Shown: in pieces, positions 28,324 to 36,727 of the stretch
Position numbering within the stretch: position 1 is the stretch's first letter
How the letters are laid out: each line of letters starts with the position of its first letter
Assembly: GCA_016713105.1 (NCBI GenBank)
Contig: JADJPS010000003.1
Span: forward strand, 1 to 64,000
Direction of reading: 5' to 3'
Origin: Devosia sp.
GTDB taxonomy: Bacteria; Pseudomonadota; Alphaproteobacteria; Rhizobiales; Devosiaceae
DNA: 64,000 nt
Translations under genes and position numbers: made by a program
Notes under the pieces: generated by a model
The model's database searches: none
What the model saw: only the letters and a program-made list of their open reading frames with translations
What the model was told of the DNA's origin: nothing

Positions 28324-28992
28324 ATGAAAGCCGCCGTCGTCGTGTTCCCCGGCCTCAACCGAGACCGCGACATGATTGCCGCGCTGACCAAGATCGGCGG
28401 CGAGGCCCCTGCAGTGGTCTGGCACAAGGACGCCGAGTTTCCCAAGGTCGATCTCATCGTCATCCCCGGCGGCTTCTCCTACGGCGACTACCTGCGGGCC
28501 GGCGCCATCGCGGCCCGCTCGCCGCTGATGGAGACCATCCGCGCGCGGGCCGCGCAGGGGGTACGTGTGCTGGGGGTCTGCAACGGCTTCCAGATCCTCA
28601 CCGAGGCCCAGTTGCTGCCCGGCGTCCTGATGCGCAACGCCTCGCTGCGCTTCGTCTGCCGGGAGGTGAAGCTCAAGGTCGAAAACGCCGCGACCGACTT
28701 CACCCGCGGCTACTCTGCGGGCCAGATCATACGCTGCCCCGTGGCGCACCACGACGGGAACTACTTCGCCGATGCCGAGACTCTTGCCCGGGTCGAAGGC
28801 AATGGCCAGGTGGCATTCCGCTATGCCGAGGGCACCAATCCGAACGGCTCGATCAACGACATTGCCGGCGTCTTTAGCGCCGACAGAAACGTGCTCGGCC
28901 TGATGCCGCATCCGGAGAACCTGATCGAAGCCGCACATGGCGGAACGGATGGTCGCGCCCTGTTCTCGGCGCTCCTGCAACTGGCTGCCTGA
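28324..28992 (+). CDS. purQ: PurQ, glutamine amidotransferase subunit of FGAM synthase
   Basis: 222 residues, class I amidotransferase. Nucleophile Cys in VLGVCNGFQIL, the His-Glu pair in LMPHPEN, and the PurQ-specific IPGGFSYGDYLRAGAIAA. It supplies ammonia to PurL. Small PurQ with PurS and a 741-residue PurL shows the three-subunit form of the enzyme. Confidence 0.97.
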   Translation: MKAAVVVFPGLNRDRDMIAALTKIGGEAPAVVWHKDAEFPKVDLIVIPGGFSYGDYLRAGAIAARSPLMETIRARAAQGVRVLGVCNGFQILTEAQLLPGVLMRNASLRFVCREVKLKVENAATDFTRGYSAGQIIRCPVAHHDGNYFADAETLARVEGNGQVAFRYAEGTNPNGSINDIAGVFSADRNVLGLMPHPENLIEAAHGGTDGRALFSALLQLAA

Positions 28993-29002
28993 GTTCGGTA
29001 CC

Positions 29003-29656
29003 TTGCGTGTTCTGTTGATGCTGGGCGGCCTCGCCGCCGGCCTTGTCGGCCTTGGTATCGATGCCTGGGAGATCTTCCCTTCGGTGATGACGGCAACGCC
29101 GGCCAATCCGCTGCCGCGCAGCCTGCCGGATGCGTTCGTCTACTTCTGGACCTACTTCACTCATCTGACCAATCTCGGCCTCCTGGCCATCTACGTCGCC
29201 GAACTGACCGGCTGGCGTTGGCTTGGCTGGGGCCGCACGGCAGCGGCGCGCGCGATCGGGGCGAGCTACATCGCGCTGGTCGGCCTGTTCTACCATGTCA
29301 TGCTGGCGCCGACGCTGCAGATGGAGGGGGCGCTGGCCGTCGCCACCTGGCTGCTGCACTACGCAACACCGGCAGTGTTCCTGCTGTGGTGGCTGGCGTC
29401 TCCGCACGGTGCGCTCCGGTTCCGGCGGATTCCGCTGCTGCTGGTGCCCGGCCTCGCCTATGTCGGGTACGTTCTGGGGCGCGGCGCGATGGTCGGCGAG
29501 TACCCGTACGACATCCTCGATGCCGGCAAGTTCGGCTATGTGCAGGTGGGGATCGGCACCGGCGTGCTGATCGCCGCAGTGGCCCTGTTCTGCGTTCTGC
29601 TGGTGGGCGTGGACGCATGGCTGGCGCGGCGGGCGTTGCCGCGTTCCGGTGCCTGA
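29003..29656 (+). CDS. Pr6Pr-family membrane protein
   Basis: About 217 residues from TTG 29003 (ATG 29018 also possible), six predicted membrane segments. Family hallmarks: YFWTYFTHLTNLGLLAIYV, GLFYHVMLAP, a central LLHYATPAVFLLWWL and a late GRGAMVGEYPYDILD. The family has no established function. It begins about 10 bp after the purQ stop. Confidence 0.8.
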   Translation: MRVLLMLGGLAAGLVGLGIDAWEIFPSVMTATPANPLPRSLPDAFVYFWTYFTHLTNLGLLAIYVAELTGWRWLGWGRTAAARAIGASYIALVGLFYHVMLAPTLQMEGALAVATWLLHYATPAVFLLWWLASPHGALRFRRIPLLLVPGLAYVGYVLGRGAMVGEYPYDILDAGKFGYVQVGIGTGVLIAAVALFCVLLVGVDAWLARRALPRSGA

Positions 29657-29733
29657 CTTGTTTGTGACAGCAAAACACCCCTAACTGCCCGTCGCGGCGC
29701 GACCGGGGGCGGTGTCGACGGGGAGCGGCTGGG

Positions 29734-30594
29734 ATGGCGTTTGGATGGATCAACGACGATCCGGGCTTCGGCGCCGGCTTCGTTCGTATCGCCACTGAGC
29801 AGATCGAGAGGGCGCGTGCCGCGGCCGATGGCAACGGCCCCACGGCACGGCGCATCCACGAGGCGCGGCGGCGCTGCAAGAAGCTGCGGGCGCTGCTGCG
29901 CGCAGTGCGGCCGGATTTCCCCGGCTACGAACACGAGAACGCCCGAATCCGCGATGCCGCAAGCCGGCTGGCTGAGGCGCGCGATGCCCACGTGATGCAG
30001 GAAACGCTCGGCGCCCTGCTGGCCGATCTGGGCTTTGGCGCGACGGCCACGCCGGCCATGCCGGCAGGGGAGGCCGACGCTCGCGAGGTGCTGGCCCGTT
30101 TCGGAGACGACATGCGTGACCTGCTGGACCGCGTCCGCGACTGGCCGATCGGCGCAATCCATCATGAAACGATCGAGGCCGGTCTGGTGCTGACCTACAA
30201 ACGGGGCCGCATCGCGCGACGGGACGCCGGACGCAACCCTACGGACACCAGCTTCCACGAGTGGCGCAAGCTCGGCAAGTACCACTGGTACCAGCTCGAA
30301 CTGCTGGGGCGCCTCGCACCACACGGCCTTGTGGCGGAGATCGGCGCGGTCAAGGATCTGACCGAGGAGCTCGGCACACACCACGACCTCTGCGTCCTCG
30401 AGACAAACCTGCAAGTCGCGGCGGGAGCCGACGCCGACCTGCCGGCAATCCGATCGGCGATCACGGGCCGAAAATCGGAACTCGAGGACCGCATCTGGCA
30501 GCTGGGGGACCGCGTCTACGACGAGCGGCCGCGCCGCTTCCGGGCCAGGATCGCCGGCTATCTCAAGCGATGGCCGGATGGGATTTCGGATTGA
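29734..30594 (+). CDS. CHAD-domain protein
   Basis: 286 residues. CHAD is a helical domain with conserved histidines and basic residues that binds polyphosphate: RIHEARRRCKKLRALLRAVRP near residue 40, and FHEWRKLGKYHWYQLELL near residue 172. The stop overlaps the start of the CYTH gene (TGATG), so the two are coupled. A cytosolic role in polyphosphate binding is inferred. Confidence 0.9.
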   Translation: MAFGWINDDPGFGAGFVRIATEQIERARAAADGNGPTARRIHEARRRCKKLRALLRAVRPDFPGYEHENARIRDAASRLAEARDAHVMQETLGALLADLGFGATATPAMPAGEADAREVLARFGDDMRDLLDRVRDWPIGAIHHETIEAGLVLTYKRGRIARRDAGRNPTDTSFHEWRKLGKYHWYQLELLGRLAPHGLVAEIGAVKDLTEELGTHHDLCVLETNLQVAAGADADLPAIRSAITGRKSELEDRIWQLGDRVYDERPRRFRARIAGYLKRWPDGISD

Positions 30595-31064
30595 TGGCAA
30601 TCGAGATCGAACGCAAGTTCCTGATCGCCTCGGAAGGCTGGCGCGCGCTGGTGGTGCGGAGCGAGCGGCTGCGCCAGGGTTATCTCGCCTCCGGCAGCGG
30701 GGTGACGGTGCGGGTGAGGACGGTGGACGACCGGCAGGCGTTTCTCACCATCAAGGGCGGCGGCTCGGCGCTCGCCCGGGCCGAGTTCGAGTACGAGATC
30801 CCCGTCGCCGAGGGGCGGCAACTGCTCGGCTTCTGCCTCGGGACCGAGATCGAGAAACTGCGCCACGGGCTCGACTTCCCGGGCGGCGCCTGGGTGGTGG
30901 ACGAATTCGGCGGCCGCCACGCGGGCCTCAGGGTTGCCGAAGTGGAGCTTGCGACCCCCAATGCCGTCCTGCCCTGGGCGGAGTGGCTCGGCGCAGAGGT
31001 GACGGGGCAGCCGCAGTACTACAATTCGAGCCTCTCGATGCTGCCGGGCGCCGGCGAGATCTAG
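30594..31064 (+). CDS. CYTH-domain triphosphate-tunnel protein
   Basis: 156 residues. The N-terminal IEIERKFLI is the ExExK motif of the triphosphate tunnel enzymes; further charged strands (VRVRTVDDRQAFLTIKG, FEYEIPVAEG) fill the tunnel. Likely a tripolyphosphatase or related enzyme. Translationally coupled to the CHAD gene, the common pairing, though here as two proteins rather than one fusion. Confidence 0.9.
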   Translation: MAIEIERKFLIASEGWRALVVRSERLRQGYLASGSGVTVRVRTVDDRQAFLTIKGGGSALARAEFEYEIPVAEGRQLLGFCLGTEIEKLRHGLDFPGGAWVVDEFGGRHAGLRVAEVELATPNAVLPWAEWLGAEVTGQPQYYNSSLSMLPGAGEI

Positions 31065-31162
31065 CCGCAGGCCTCGACAATTCGGTTCATCGCCGACGCT
31101 GCGGGTGTTGCCGGCCGGCGGGCCTTGGTATAGCGGGCAGGCGCAACGGAGTCGCAGCCCGC

Positions 31163-33388
31163 ATGAGCTTCAACAACCACGTCGTCATCACGCCGCAACT
31201 GGTCGCCGACCATGGCCTCAAGCTCGACGAATACCAGAAGATCCTCAAGCTCATCGGCCGGGCGCCGACCTACACCGAACTCGGCATCTTCTCGGCAATG
31301 TGGAACGAGCACTGCTCGTACAAGAGCTCGAAGAAGTGGCTGCGCACGCTCCCCACCACCGGCCAGTTGGTGATCCAGGGTCCGGGCGAGAATGCCGGCG
31401 TCGTCGATATCGGCGACGGCCAGGCGGTGGTGTTCAAGATGGAGAGCCACAACCACCCGAGCTACATCGAGCCCTACCAGGGGGCGGCGACCGGCGTCGG
31501 CGGCATCCTGCGCGACGTGTTCACCATGGGCGCGCGGCCGGTGGCGGTGATGAACGCGCTGCGCTTCGGCGCGCCGGAGCACGAAAAGACCAGGCATCTG
31601 GTCTCCGGCGTGGTTGCCGGCATCGGCGGCTACGGCAATTCCTTCGGCGTGCCGACGGTGGGCGGCGAGGTGGAGTTCGACGCCCGCTACAACGGCAACA
31701 TCCTCGTCAACGCCTTCGCGGCCGGCCTCGCCGATACCGACAAGATCTTCTATTCCAAGGCCCGCGGCGTCGGGCAGCCGGTGGTCTATCTCGGCGCCAA
31801 GACCGGGCGTGACGGCGTCGGCGGCGCCACCATGGCGTCGGCCGAGTTCGGCGACGAGATCGAGGAGAAGCGCCCGACCGTGCAGGTCGGCGACCCGTTC
31901 ACCGAAAAGCGCCTGCTGGAAGCCTGCCTCGAACTGATGGCGACCGGCGCGGTGATCGCCATCCAGGACATGGGGGCCGCCGGGCTCACCAGTTCCTCGG
32001 TCGAGATGGGCGCCAAGGGCGACCTCGGCATCGAACTCGACCTCGACCAGGTGCCGACCCGCGAGGACGGCATGACACCGTACGAGATGATGCTCAGCGA
32101 AAGCCAGGAGCGCATGCTCATGGTACTGCACCCGGAAAAGGAAGCCGAGGCCCGCGCCGTCTTCGACAAGTGGGAGCTGGATTTCGCCACGGTCGGCCGG
32201 ACCACCGACGATCTGCGGTTCCGGGTGCTGTGGAAGGGCGAGGAAGTCGCCAACCTGCCGATCAAGGATCTCGGCGACCAGGCGCCGGAATACGACCGGC
32301 CGTGGAGCGTGCCGGGAATGCCGAGGCCGCTCGACCCCGACGACATCCCGCAGATGGATCTCGCCGACGCCCTGCTCCGCCTGCTGGCCTCGCCGGCGCT
32401 GAGTTCGCGTCGGTGGGTCTATGAGCAGTACGACACGCTGATCCAGGGCAATACGGTGCAGCGTCCGGGCGGCGATGCCGGCGTCATCCGGGTCGAGGGG
32501 CATGCCACCAAGGCGCTGGCATTCTCCTCGGACGTCACGCCGCGCTACTGCGAGGCCGATCCCTACGAGGGTGGCAAGCAGGCGGTGGCGGAGTGTTGGC
32601 GTAACCTCACGGCTACCGGTGCCGATCCGATCGCGGCGACCGACAACCTCAATTTCGGCAATCCCGAGCGACCGGAGATCATGGGGCAACTGGTCCATGC
32701 CATCAAGGGCATCGGCGAGGCCTGCCGGGCGCTGCACTTCCCGATCGTGTCGGGCAACGTGTCCCTCTACAACGAGACCAACGGGCGCGGCATCATGCCA
32801 ACCCCGACCATTGGCGGCGTCGGGCTGATCCCGGACTGGTCGAAGATGGCGCGCGCCGCCTTCGCCGCCGAAGGCGAGGCGATCCTGCTGTTCGGGGCGC
32901 CGGACTGGTGGGGCACGCACCTGGGACAGTCGGTGTACCTGGCGCAGCTGTTCGGCCGCAGGGACGGCACGCCGCCACCCGTCGACCTCGATCACGAGAG
33001 AAAGGTCGGCGACCTCGTCCGCATCCTGATCCGCGACGGCGTCGCGACAGCGGTGCACGACCTCTCCGATGGCGGCCTGGCAGTGGGGCTGGCCGAAATG
33101 GCGATGGCCTCGGGCATCGGCGCGACCATCAACCAGCTCGACGGCGGCGACCCGATCCCGCTGTTCTTCGGCGAGGACCAGGGACGCTATCTCGTCACCA
33201 TGCAGCGCGACGCGCTCGAGACGTTCTACGACGAGGTCTATCCGTACGCGGGGGTGTTCGCGCCATGGATCGGCAATACCGGCGGCACGACGCTGACGCT
33301 GGGCGAGGCCCGGCCGGTGCCGCTCACGGAGCTGAGGGCGGCGTACGAGGGCTGGTTCCCGGAGTACATGAAGGGCGAGATCAGCTGA
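31163..33388 (+). CDS. purL: PurL, phosphoribosylformylglycinamidine synthase large subunit
   Basis: 741 residues, the small-type PurL that needs PurS and PurQ. Two related halves of the AIRS/PurM fold; hallmarks include MWNEHCSYKSSKKWL, FKMESHNHPSYIEPYQGAATG, IGGYGNSFGVPTVGGE, and AIQDMGAAGLTSSSVEMG. It converts FGAR, ATP and ammonia to FGAM. The start MSFNNHVVITPQL is an internal ATG; an open frame upstream is not protein-like. Confidence 0.97.
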   Translation: MSFNNHVVITPQLVADHGLKLDEYQKILKLIGRAPTYTELGIFSAMWNEHCSYKSSKKWLRTLPTTGQLVIQGPGENAGVVDIGDGQAVVFKMESHNHPSYIEPYQGAATGVGGILRDVFTMGARPVAVMNALRFGAPEHEKTRHLVSGVVAGIGGYGNSFGVPTVGGEVEFDARYNGNILVNAFAAGLADTDKIFYSKARGVGQPVVYLGAKTGRDGVGGATMASAEFGDEIEEKRPTVQVGDPFTEKRLLEACLELMATGAVIAIQDMGAAGLTSSSVEMGAKGDLGIELDLDQVPTREDGMTPYEMMLSESQERMLMVLHPEKEAEARAVFDKWELDFATVGRTTDDLRFRVLWKGEEVANLPIKDLGDQAPEYDRPWSVPGMPRPLDPDDIPQMDLADALLRLLASPALSSRRWVYEQYDTLIQGNTVQRPGGDAGVIRVEGHATKALAFSSDVTPRYCEADPYEGGKQAVAECWRNLTATGADPIAATDNLNFGNPERPEIMGQLVHAIKGIGEACRALHFPIVSGNVSLYNETNGRGIMPTPTIGGVGLIPDWSKMARAAFAAEGEAILLFGAPDWWGTHLGQSVYLAQLFGRRDGTPPPVDLDHERKVGDLVRILIRDGVATAVHDLSDGGLAVGLAEMAMASGIGATINQLDGGDPIPLFFGEDQGRYLVTMQRDALETFYDEVYPYAGVFAPWIGNTGGTTLTLGEARPVPLTELRAAYEGWFPEYMKGEIS

Positions 33389-33452
33389 GGCGGGCTCTCC
33401 GTCAACTTGAGGTCCACTCGCGCTCCGTGAGGGGTTTCAGCAGCGCGGGTGG

Positions 33453-33477
33453 ATCCCGGCCTTCGCCGGGATGACAT
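33453..33477. repeat. Intergenic palindrome ATCCCGGC/GCCGGGAT plus GACA
   Basis: ATCCCGGC, loop CTTC, GCCGGGAT followed by GACAT. It shares its right half (CGCCGGGATGACA) with the element at 2800-2823, and lies between purL and msrA. It could also end purL transcription. Confidence 0.5.
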
Positions 33478-33582
33478 CACGTCCTGGCAAGGCCGATGCC
33501 CGATGCCATTTCCGTGAACGGGTGTAACACCGGAGCGCCGGAGCACGTATATCATGGCGTATTCCAAAGCATGGAGAGCATC

Positions 33583-34098
33583 ATGACGACCACTACCGAG
33601 CGGGCAGTCCTCGCTGGCGGGTGCTTCTGGGGCGCGCAGGAACTGCTGCGCCACAAGGACGGGATCATCTCCACCCGGGTGGGCTACTCTGGCGACGACG
33701 GCTTCGCCAACGCCACCTATCGCAGCCACGGCAGGCATGCCGAGGCGGTGGAGATCATCTTCGACCCCGGCCGGATCACGTATCGCGACATCCTCGAGTT
33801 CTTCTTCCAGATCCACGACCCGACGACGAGGAACCGGCAAGGCAATGATGTCGGCACCGCCTATCGTTCTGCCATCTTCTACGTGACGCCCGAGCAGAAG
33901 GCCGTTGCCGAGGATACCATCAAGGATGTCAATGCCTCGGGCCTGTGGCCCGGCAAGGTGGTGACCGAGGTGACGCCGGTCGGCCCGTTCTGGGAGGCCG
34001 AGCCCGAGCACCAGGACTACCTGCAGCGCATCCCCAACGGCTACACCTGCCACTGGGTGCGGCCGAACTGGAAGCTGCCCAGGCGTCACGCAGCGTAG
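33583..34098 (+). CDS. msrA: Peptide methionine sulfoxide reductase A
   Basis: 171 residues. The active site AGGCFWGAQELL (Cys) is at residue about 15. EVIFDP-type strand and HDPTTRNRQGNDVGTAYRS are the family's second block. It repairs oxidised methionine (S form). GGAGAG a few bases before 33583 supports that ATG over the one at 33571. Confidence 0.95.
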   Translation: MTTTTERAVLAGGCFWGAQELLRHKDGIISTRVGYSGDDGFANATYRSHGRHAEAVEIIFDPGRITYRDILEFFFQIHDPTTRNRQGNDVGTAYRSAIFYVTPEQKAVAEDTIKDVNASGLWPGKVVTEVTPVGPFWEAEPEHQDYLQRIPNGYTCHWVRPNWKLPRRHAA

Positions 34099-34207
34099 GC
34101 TTCCGCGCCATGAGGTCGGACAGGCGTCGGGCAACCGGCGCCTGTCTTGCGTTCGTACGGCACGAGCCGCATATCTTGGCCACCACCTACGATTCAGGAG
34201 ATTTGCC

Positions 34208-34441
34208 ATGGGCATGGCCGCGCACGAGATCGAAAGACGCATCATCGCCGCGATCCCCGACGCCCGAGTGGAAATCCGCGACCTTGCCGGCGACGGCGAC
34301 CACTACGCCGCCACGGTGATCTCCGAGCAGTTCCGTGGCAAGACCCGGGTGCAGCAGCACCAGATGGTCAACGCCGCCTTCGGCGCCGACATGGGCACGG
34401 TGCTGCATTCGCTGGCGCTGCAGACCAAGGCGCCGGACTGA
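34208..34441 (+). CDS. bolA: BolA-family protein
   Basis: 77 residues, the usual BolA length. IIAAIPDARVEIRDLAGDGDHYAATVIS and the C-terminal RVQQHQMVNAAFGADMG are family signature. BolA proteins pair with monothiol glutaredoxins to hold a [2Fe-2S] cluster for iron sensing and trafficking. The glutaredoxin gene lies 1.8 kb downstream on the same strand with three genes in between. Confidence 0.93.
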   Translation: MGMAAHEIERRIIAAIPDARVEIRDLAGDGDHYAATVISEQFRGKTRVQQHQMVNAAFGADMGTVLHSLALQTKAPD

Positions 34442-34446
34442 GGCTG

Positions 34447-35025
34447 GTGCGGGGGCTCGCCTTTCTGCTGCTGATCCTCGCCATTGCCGGCACGGCACTG
34501 GGCGGCGCGGGCATCGCCTTCTCGTTTTTCGAGGATCAGGCGTTTCTCGTCCCCAGCCTGGCGCTGCTCGTCGTGCCCTGGGTCATCTGGCTGCCTGTAC
34601 AGCGCCGCTCCACCACCGAAGGCAGGGCCGCCTTCGAAGCAGCGCTGCACACGCTCGAGCCTGAGACCGCCAACTGGTACGATGGCTCGGGGCTGGCGCT
34701 CGACCGCGCCCACGGCAAGCTGCTGGTCGGCAGCCGCGGCGCGGTGGCGGTTCATGCGTTCGGCGACCTCACCGAAGTCGAGTTCGTCCCCGAGAGCGCC
34801 GGGTCGGTATCGGCGGCCGGCATGAGCAACGCGGGCGTCGTCGGGGTCATCCTCGCGCTGTTCGCCATCGGCTCGGCAACGGCCGGCCATCTCGGCGGCG
34901 GCCTGTTCCTCACCCTGGCCGGGCGGAAATGGCAGGTTGCCGGCATCGGCAAGGACGAAGCCGAGCTATGGATCGAGGCACTGAAGCCGGTCGCGCCGCA
35001 GGCCGTGTTCAAGGAGCAGGGATGA
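34447..35025 (+). CDS. Membrane protein of unknown function
   Basis: 192 residues from GTG 34447, 5 bp after the bolA stop. Two N-terminal membrane segments (FLLLILAIAGTALGG, LALLVVPWVIWLPV), a soluble central part (SGLALDRAHGKLLVGSRG, resembling a small beta domain) and one further membrane segment (VVGVILALFAIGSATAGH). I do not recognise the family. Its stop overlaps the next start (ATGA). Confidence 0.75.
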   Translation: MRGLAFLLLILAIAGTALGGAGIAFSFFEDQAFLVPSLALLVVPWVIWLPVQRRSTTEGRAAFEAALHTLEPETANWYDGSGLALDRAHGKLLVGSRGAVAVHAFGDLTEVEFVPESAGSVSAAGMSNAGVVGVILALFAIGSATAGHLGGGLFLTLAGRKWQVAGIGKDEAELWIEALKPVAPQAVFKEQG

Positions 35026-35648
35026 CCCGTACTGTCCTCTTCGACGTCGACGGCGTGCTCGTCCACGGCTATCACGCCAAGCCGGAAAAGCAGGTGAAGT
35101 GGGACGCCACCATGCTCGCGGACATGGGCGTCGATCCGGACCGTTTCCGGCAGGAGTTCATCTACGACATCTTCATCAAGAAGGTGATCGTGGGACAGAT
35201 GTCGCTGCTGGAGGCGCTGGACCGGACCCTGCCCGGGCTCGGCTATCGAGGGCCGTCCATGGCTTTCGTCGGATACTGGCTGAGCCGTGACAGCAACGTG
35301 AACACCCCGCTGCTCGACGTGGTCCGCCGGCTGAAGGCCAGCGGCGCCCGTCTCTTCATCGCAACGAACCAGGAGCACATGCGGGCACAATGGCTCTGGC
35401 AGCAGCTGAAGTTCGGCGAGGTCTTCGAGGATATCTTTCACTCCGCAAGGGTCGGCGCGATGAAGCCGAACAAGCCCTATTTCGACTGGATCAGCAACCG
35501 CATCGGCCCGCAGTCCGAGCCCCCGCTGTTCTTCGACGACAGCGACGATGTGGTGAAGGGCGCGCGCGGCTATGGCTGGGAGGCGGTGCAATATGACGAG
35601 CTGGAGGACGTGACCAAACACCCGTGGGTCGCGGAGCGGCTGAGGTGA
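35022..35648 (+). CDS. HAD-family hydrolase
   Basis: 208 residues. Motif I LFDVDGVLV (nucleophile Asp), motif II as LFIATNQEH, a Lys in VGAMKPNKPYFDW and motif IV as FFDDSDDVVKGA. A phosphatase of unknown substrate. Coupled to the membrane protein upstream (ATGA) and to the GNAT downstream (GTGA). AAGGAGCAGG supports the start. Confidence 0.88.
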   Translation: MTRTVLFDVDGVLVHGYHAKPEKQVKWDATMLADMGVDPDRFRQEFIYDIFIKKVIVGQMSLLEALDRTLPGLGYRGPSMAFVGYWLSRDSNVNTPLLDVVRRLKASGARLFIATNQEHMRAQWLWQQLKFGEVFEDIFHSARVGAMKPNKPYFDWISNRIGPQSEPPLFFDDSDDVVKGARGYGWEAVQYDELEDVTKHPWVAERLR

Positions 35649-36106
35649 ATTGGGAAATACGTCCCCTGCGGCCGGGGGACGGTGGAGAGCTGGCACGCCT
35701 GCATCGGCGGGCCATCCTGGCAACTCCGCTGCAGTACTACACCGCCGAGCAACTGCAGAGCTGGGCGGAAGGGCTTCGACCCGAAGGCTATTCCGTCGCG
35801 CCGGGTGGACATTTCGACATCGCCGCCGCCAGGGATGTTGTCGCCTTCTGCGATCAGGCGGGCGACGAGGTGCGCGGCCTCTATGTCGACCCCGACTGGC
35901 ACGGCCGCGGCATCGGCTCGGCGCTGATGCGGCTTGCCGAGCAGCGCATGATGGCGGCCGGCGTGCAGGTGGCAAGGGTGCACGCCGCGCTGTCCTCGCA
36001 GAGCTTTTATGAGCACTGCGGCTACCGAGTGACGGAACTGACCGAGCACCCGACGCGCGGCGGGCTCGTTCTTCCCAGCGTACGACTGCACAAACCCATC
36101 GGCTGA
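35645..36106 (+). CDS. GNAT acetyltransferase
   Basis: 153 residues. The acetyl-CoA site VDPDWHGRGIGSALMR lies near residue 82; the C-terminal SFYEHCGYRVT is typical. GTG start overlaps the HAD stop. Last of the three coupled genes that sit between bolA and the glutaredoxin. Substrate unknown. Confidence 0.88.
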   Translation: MNWEIRPLRPGDGGELARLHRRAILATPLQYYTAEQLQSWAEGLRPEGYSVAPGGHFDIAAARDVVAFCDQAGDEVRGLYVDPDWHGRGIGSALMRLAEQRMMAAGVQVARVHAALSSQSFYEHCGYRVTELTEHPTRGGLVLPSVRLHKPIG

Positions 36107-36196
36107 TGCCGATGATGGCCTCGACACTGCCACTTCGCAGGATTATCTAGACGCACACGGCCGGCCATCCCCCGGCGACATGAAAGGCAGGACCCC

Positions 36197-36532
36197 ATGA
36201 GCGACATCAATGCGCTGATCGACCAGCAGGTGAAGAGCAACGACGTGTTCCTCTACATGAAGGGCACGCCGGATTTTCCGATGTGCGGCTTCTCCGGCCG
36301 CGTCGTGCAGATCCTCAACTACCTCGGCATCGACTATTCGAGCGCCAACGTGCTCGAGAACCAGGACCTGCGCGAGGGCATCAAGGCCTACGCGAACTGG
36401 CCGACCATCCCGCAGCTCTACGTCAAGGGCGAGTTCATCGGCGGCGCCGACATCGTCACGGAGATGTTCCAGGCGGGCGAATTGCAGAGCCACCTCGCCG
36501 ACAAGGGCGTCGCCGTCAAGCAGAGCGCCTGA
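36197..36532 (+). CDS. grxD: Monothiol glutaredoxin, Grx4/GrxD type
   Basis: 111 residues. The active site CGFS in FPMCGFSGRVVQIL defines the monothiol group that ligates [2Fe-2S] clusters with BolA. FLYMKGTPDFP and WPTIPQLYVKGEFIGGADIV follow. Together with bolA it probably serves iron-sulfur delivery and iron sensing. Confidence 0.95.
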   Translation: MSDINALIDQQVKSNDVFLYMKGTPDFPMCGFSGRVVQILNYLGIDYSSANVLENQDLREGIKAYANWPTIPQLYVKGEFIGGADIVTEMFQAGELQSHLADKGVAVKQSA

Positions 36533-36727
36533 AGGCCGCCCGGCTGCCGGCCGAACGTTTCGAGGGGCGTCCCGCAGGGCGCCCTTGCCGTTTCGAGATG
36601 GAGCGTCGCTCGGGCCGTCGCTCACCCGGTGATCAGTCCGCGTTATGGCTGGCATCACCGATATGCGTTTTGCGGCGGTACCTGGGCAGTGTAGGTACAC
36701 GGTCTACAGCTCGCCACGAGTCCCGAC

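Noticed and set aside
31061..33058. A 665-codon minus-strand open frame over purL
   Set aside because: High GC leaves few stops in the complementary frame; the purL motifs are all on the plus strand and this frame has none.
34447..35025. Assigning the membrane protein to a known transporter
   Set aside because: Only three membrane segments and no transporter signature are present.
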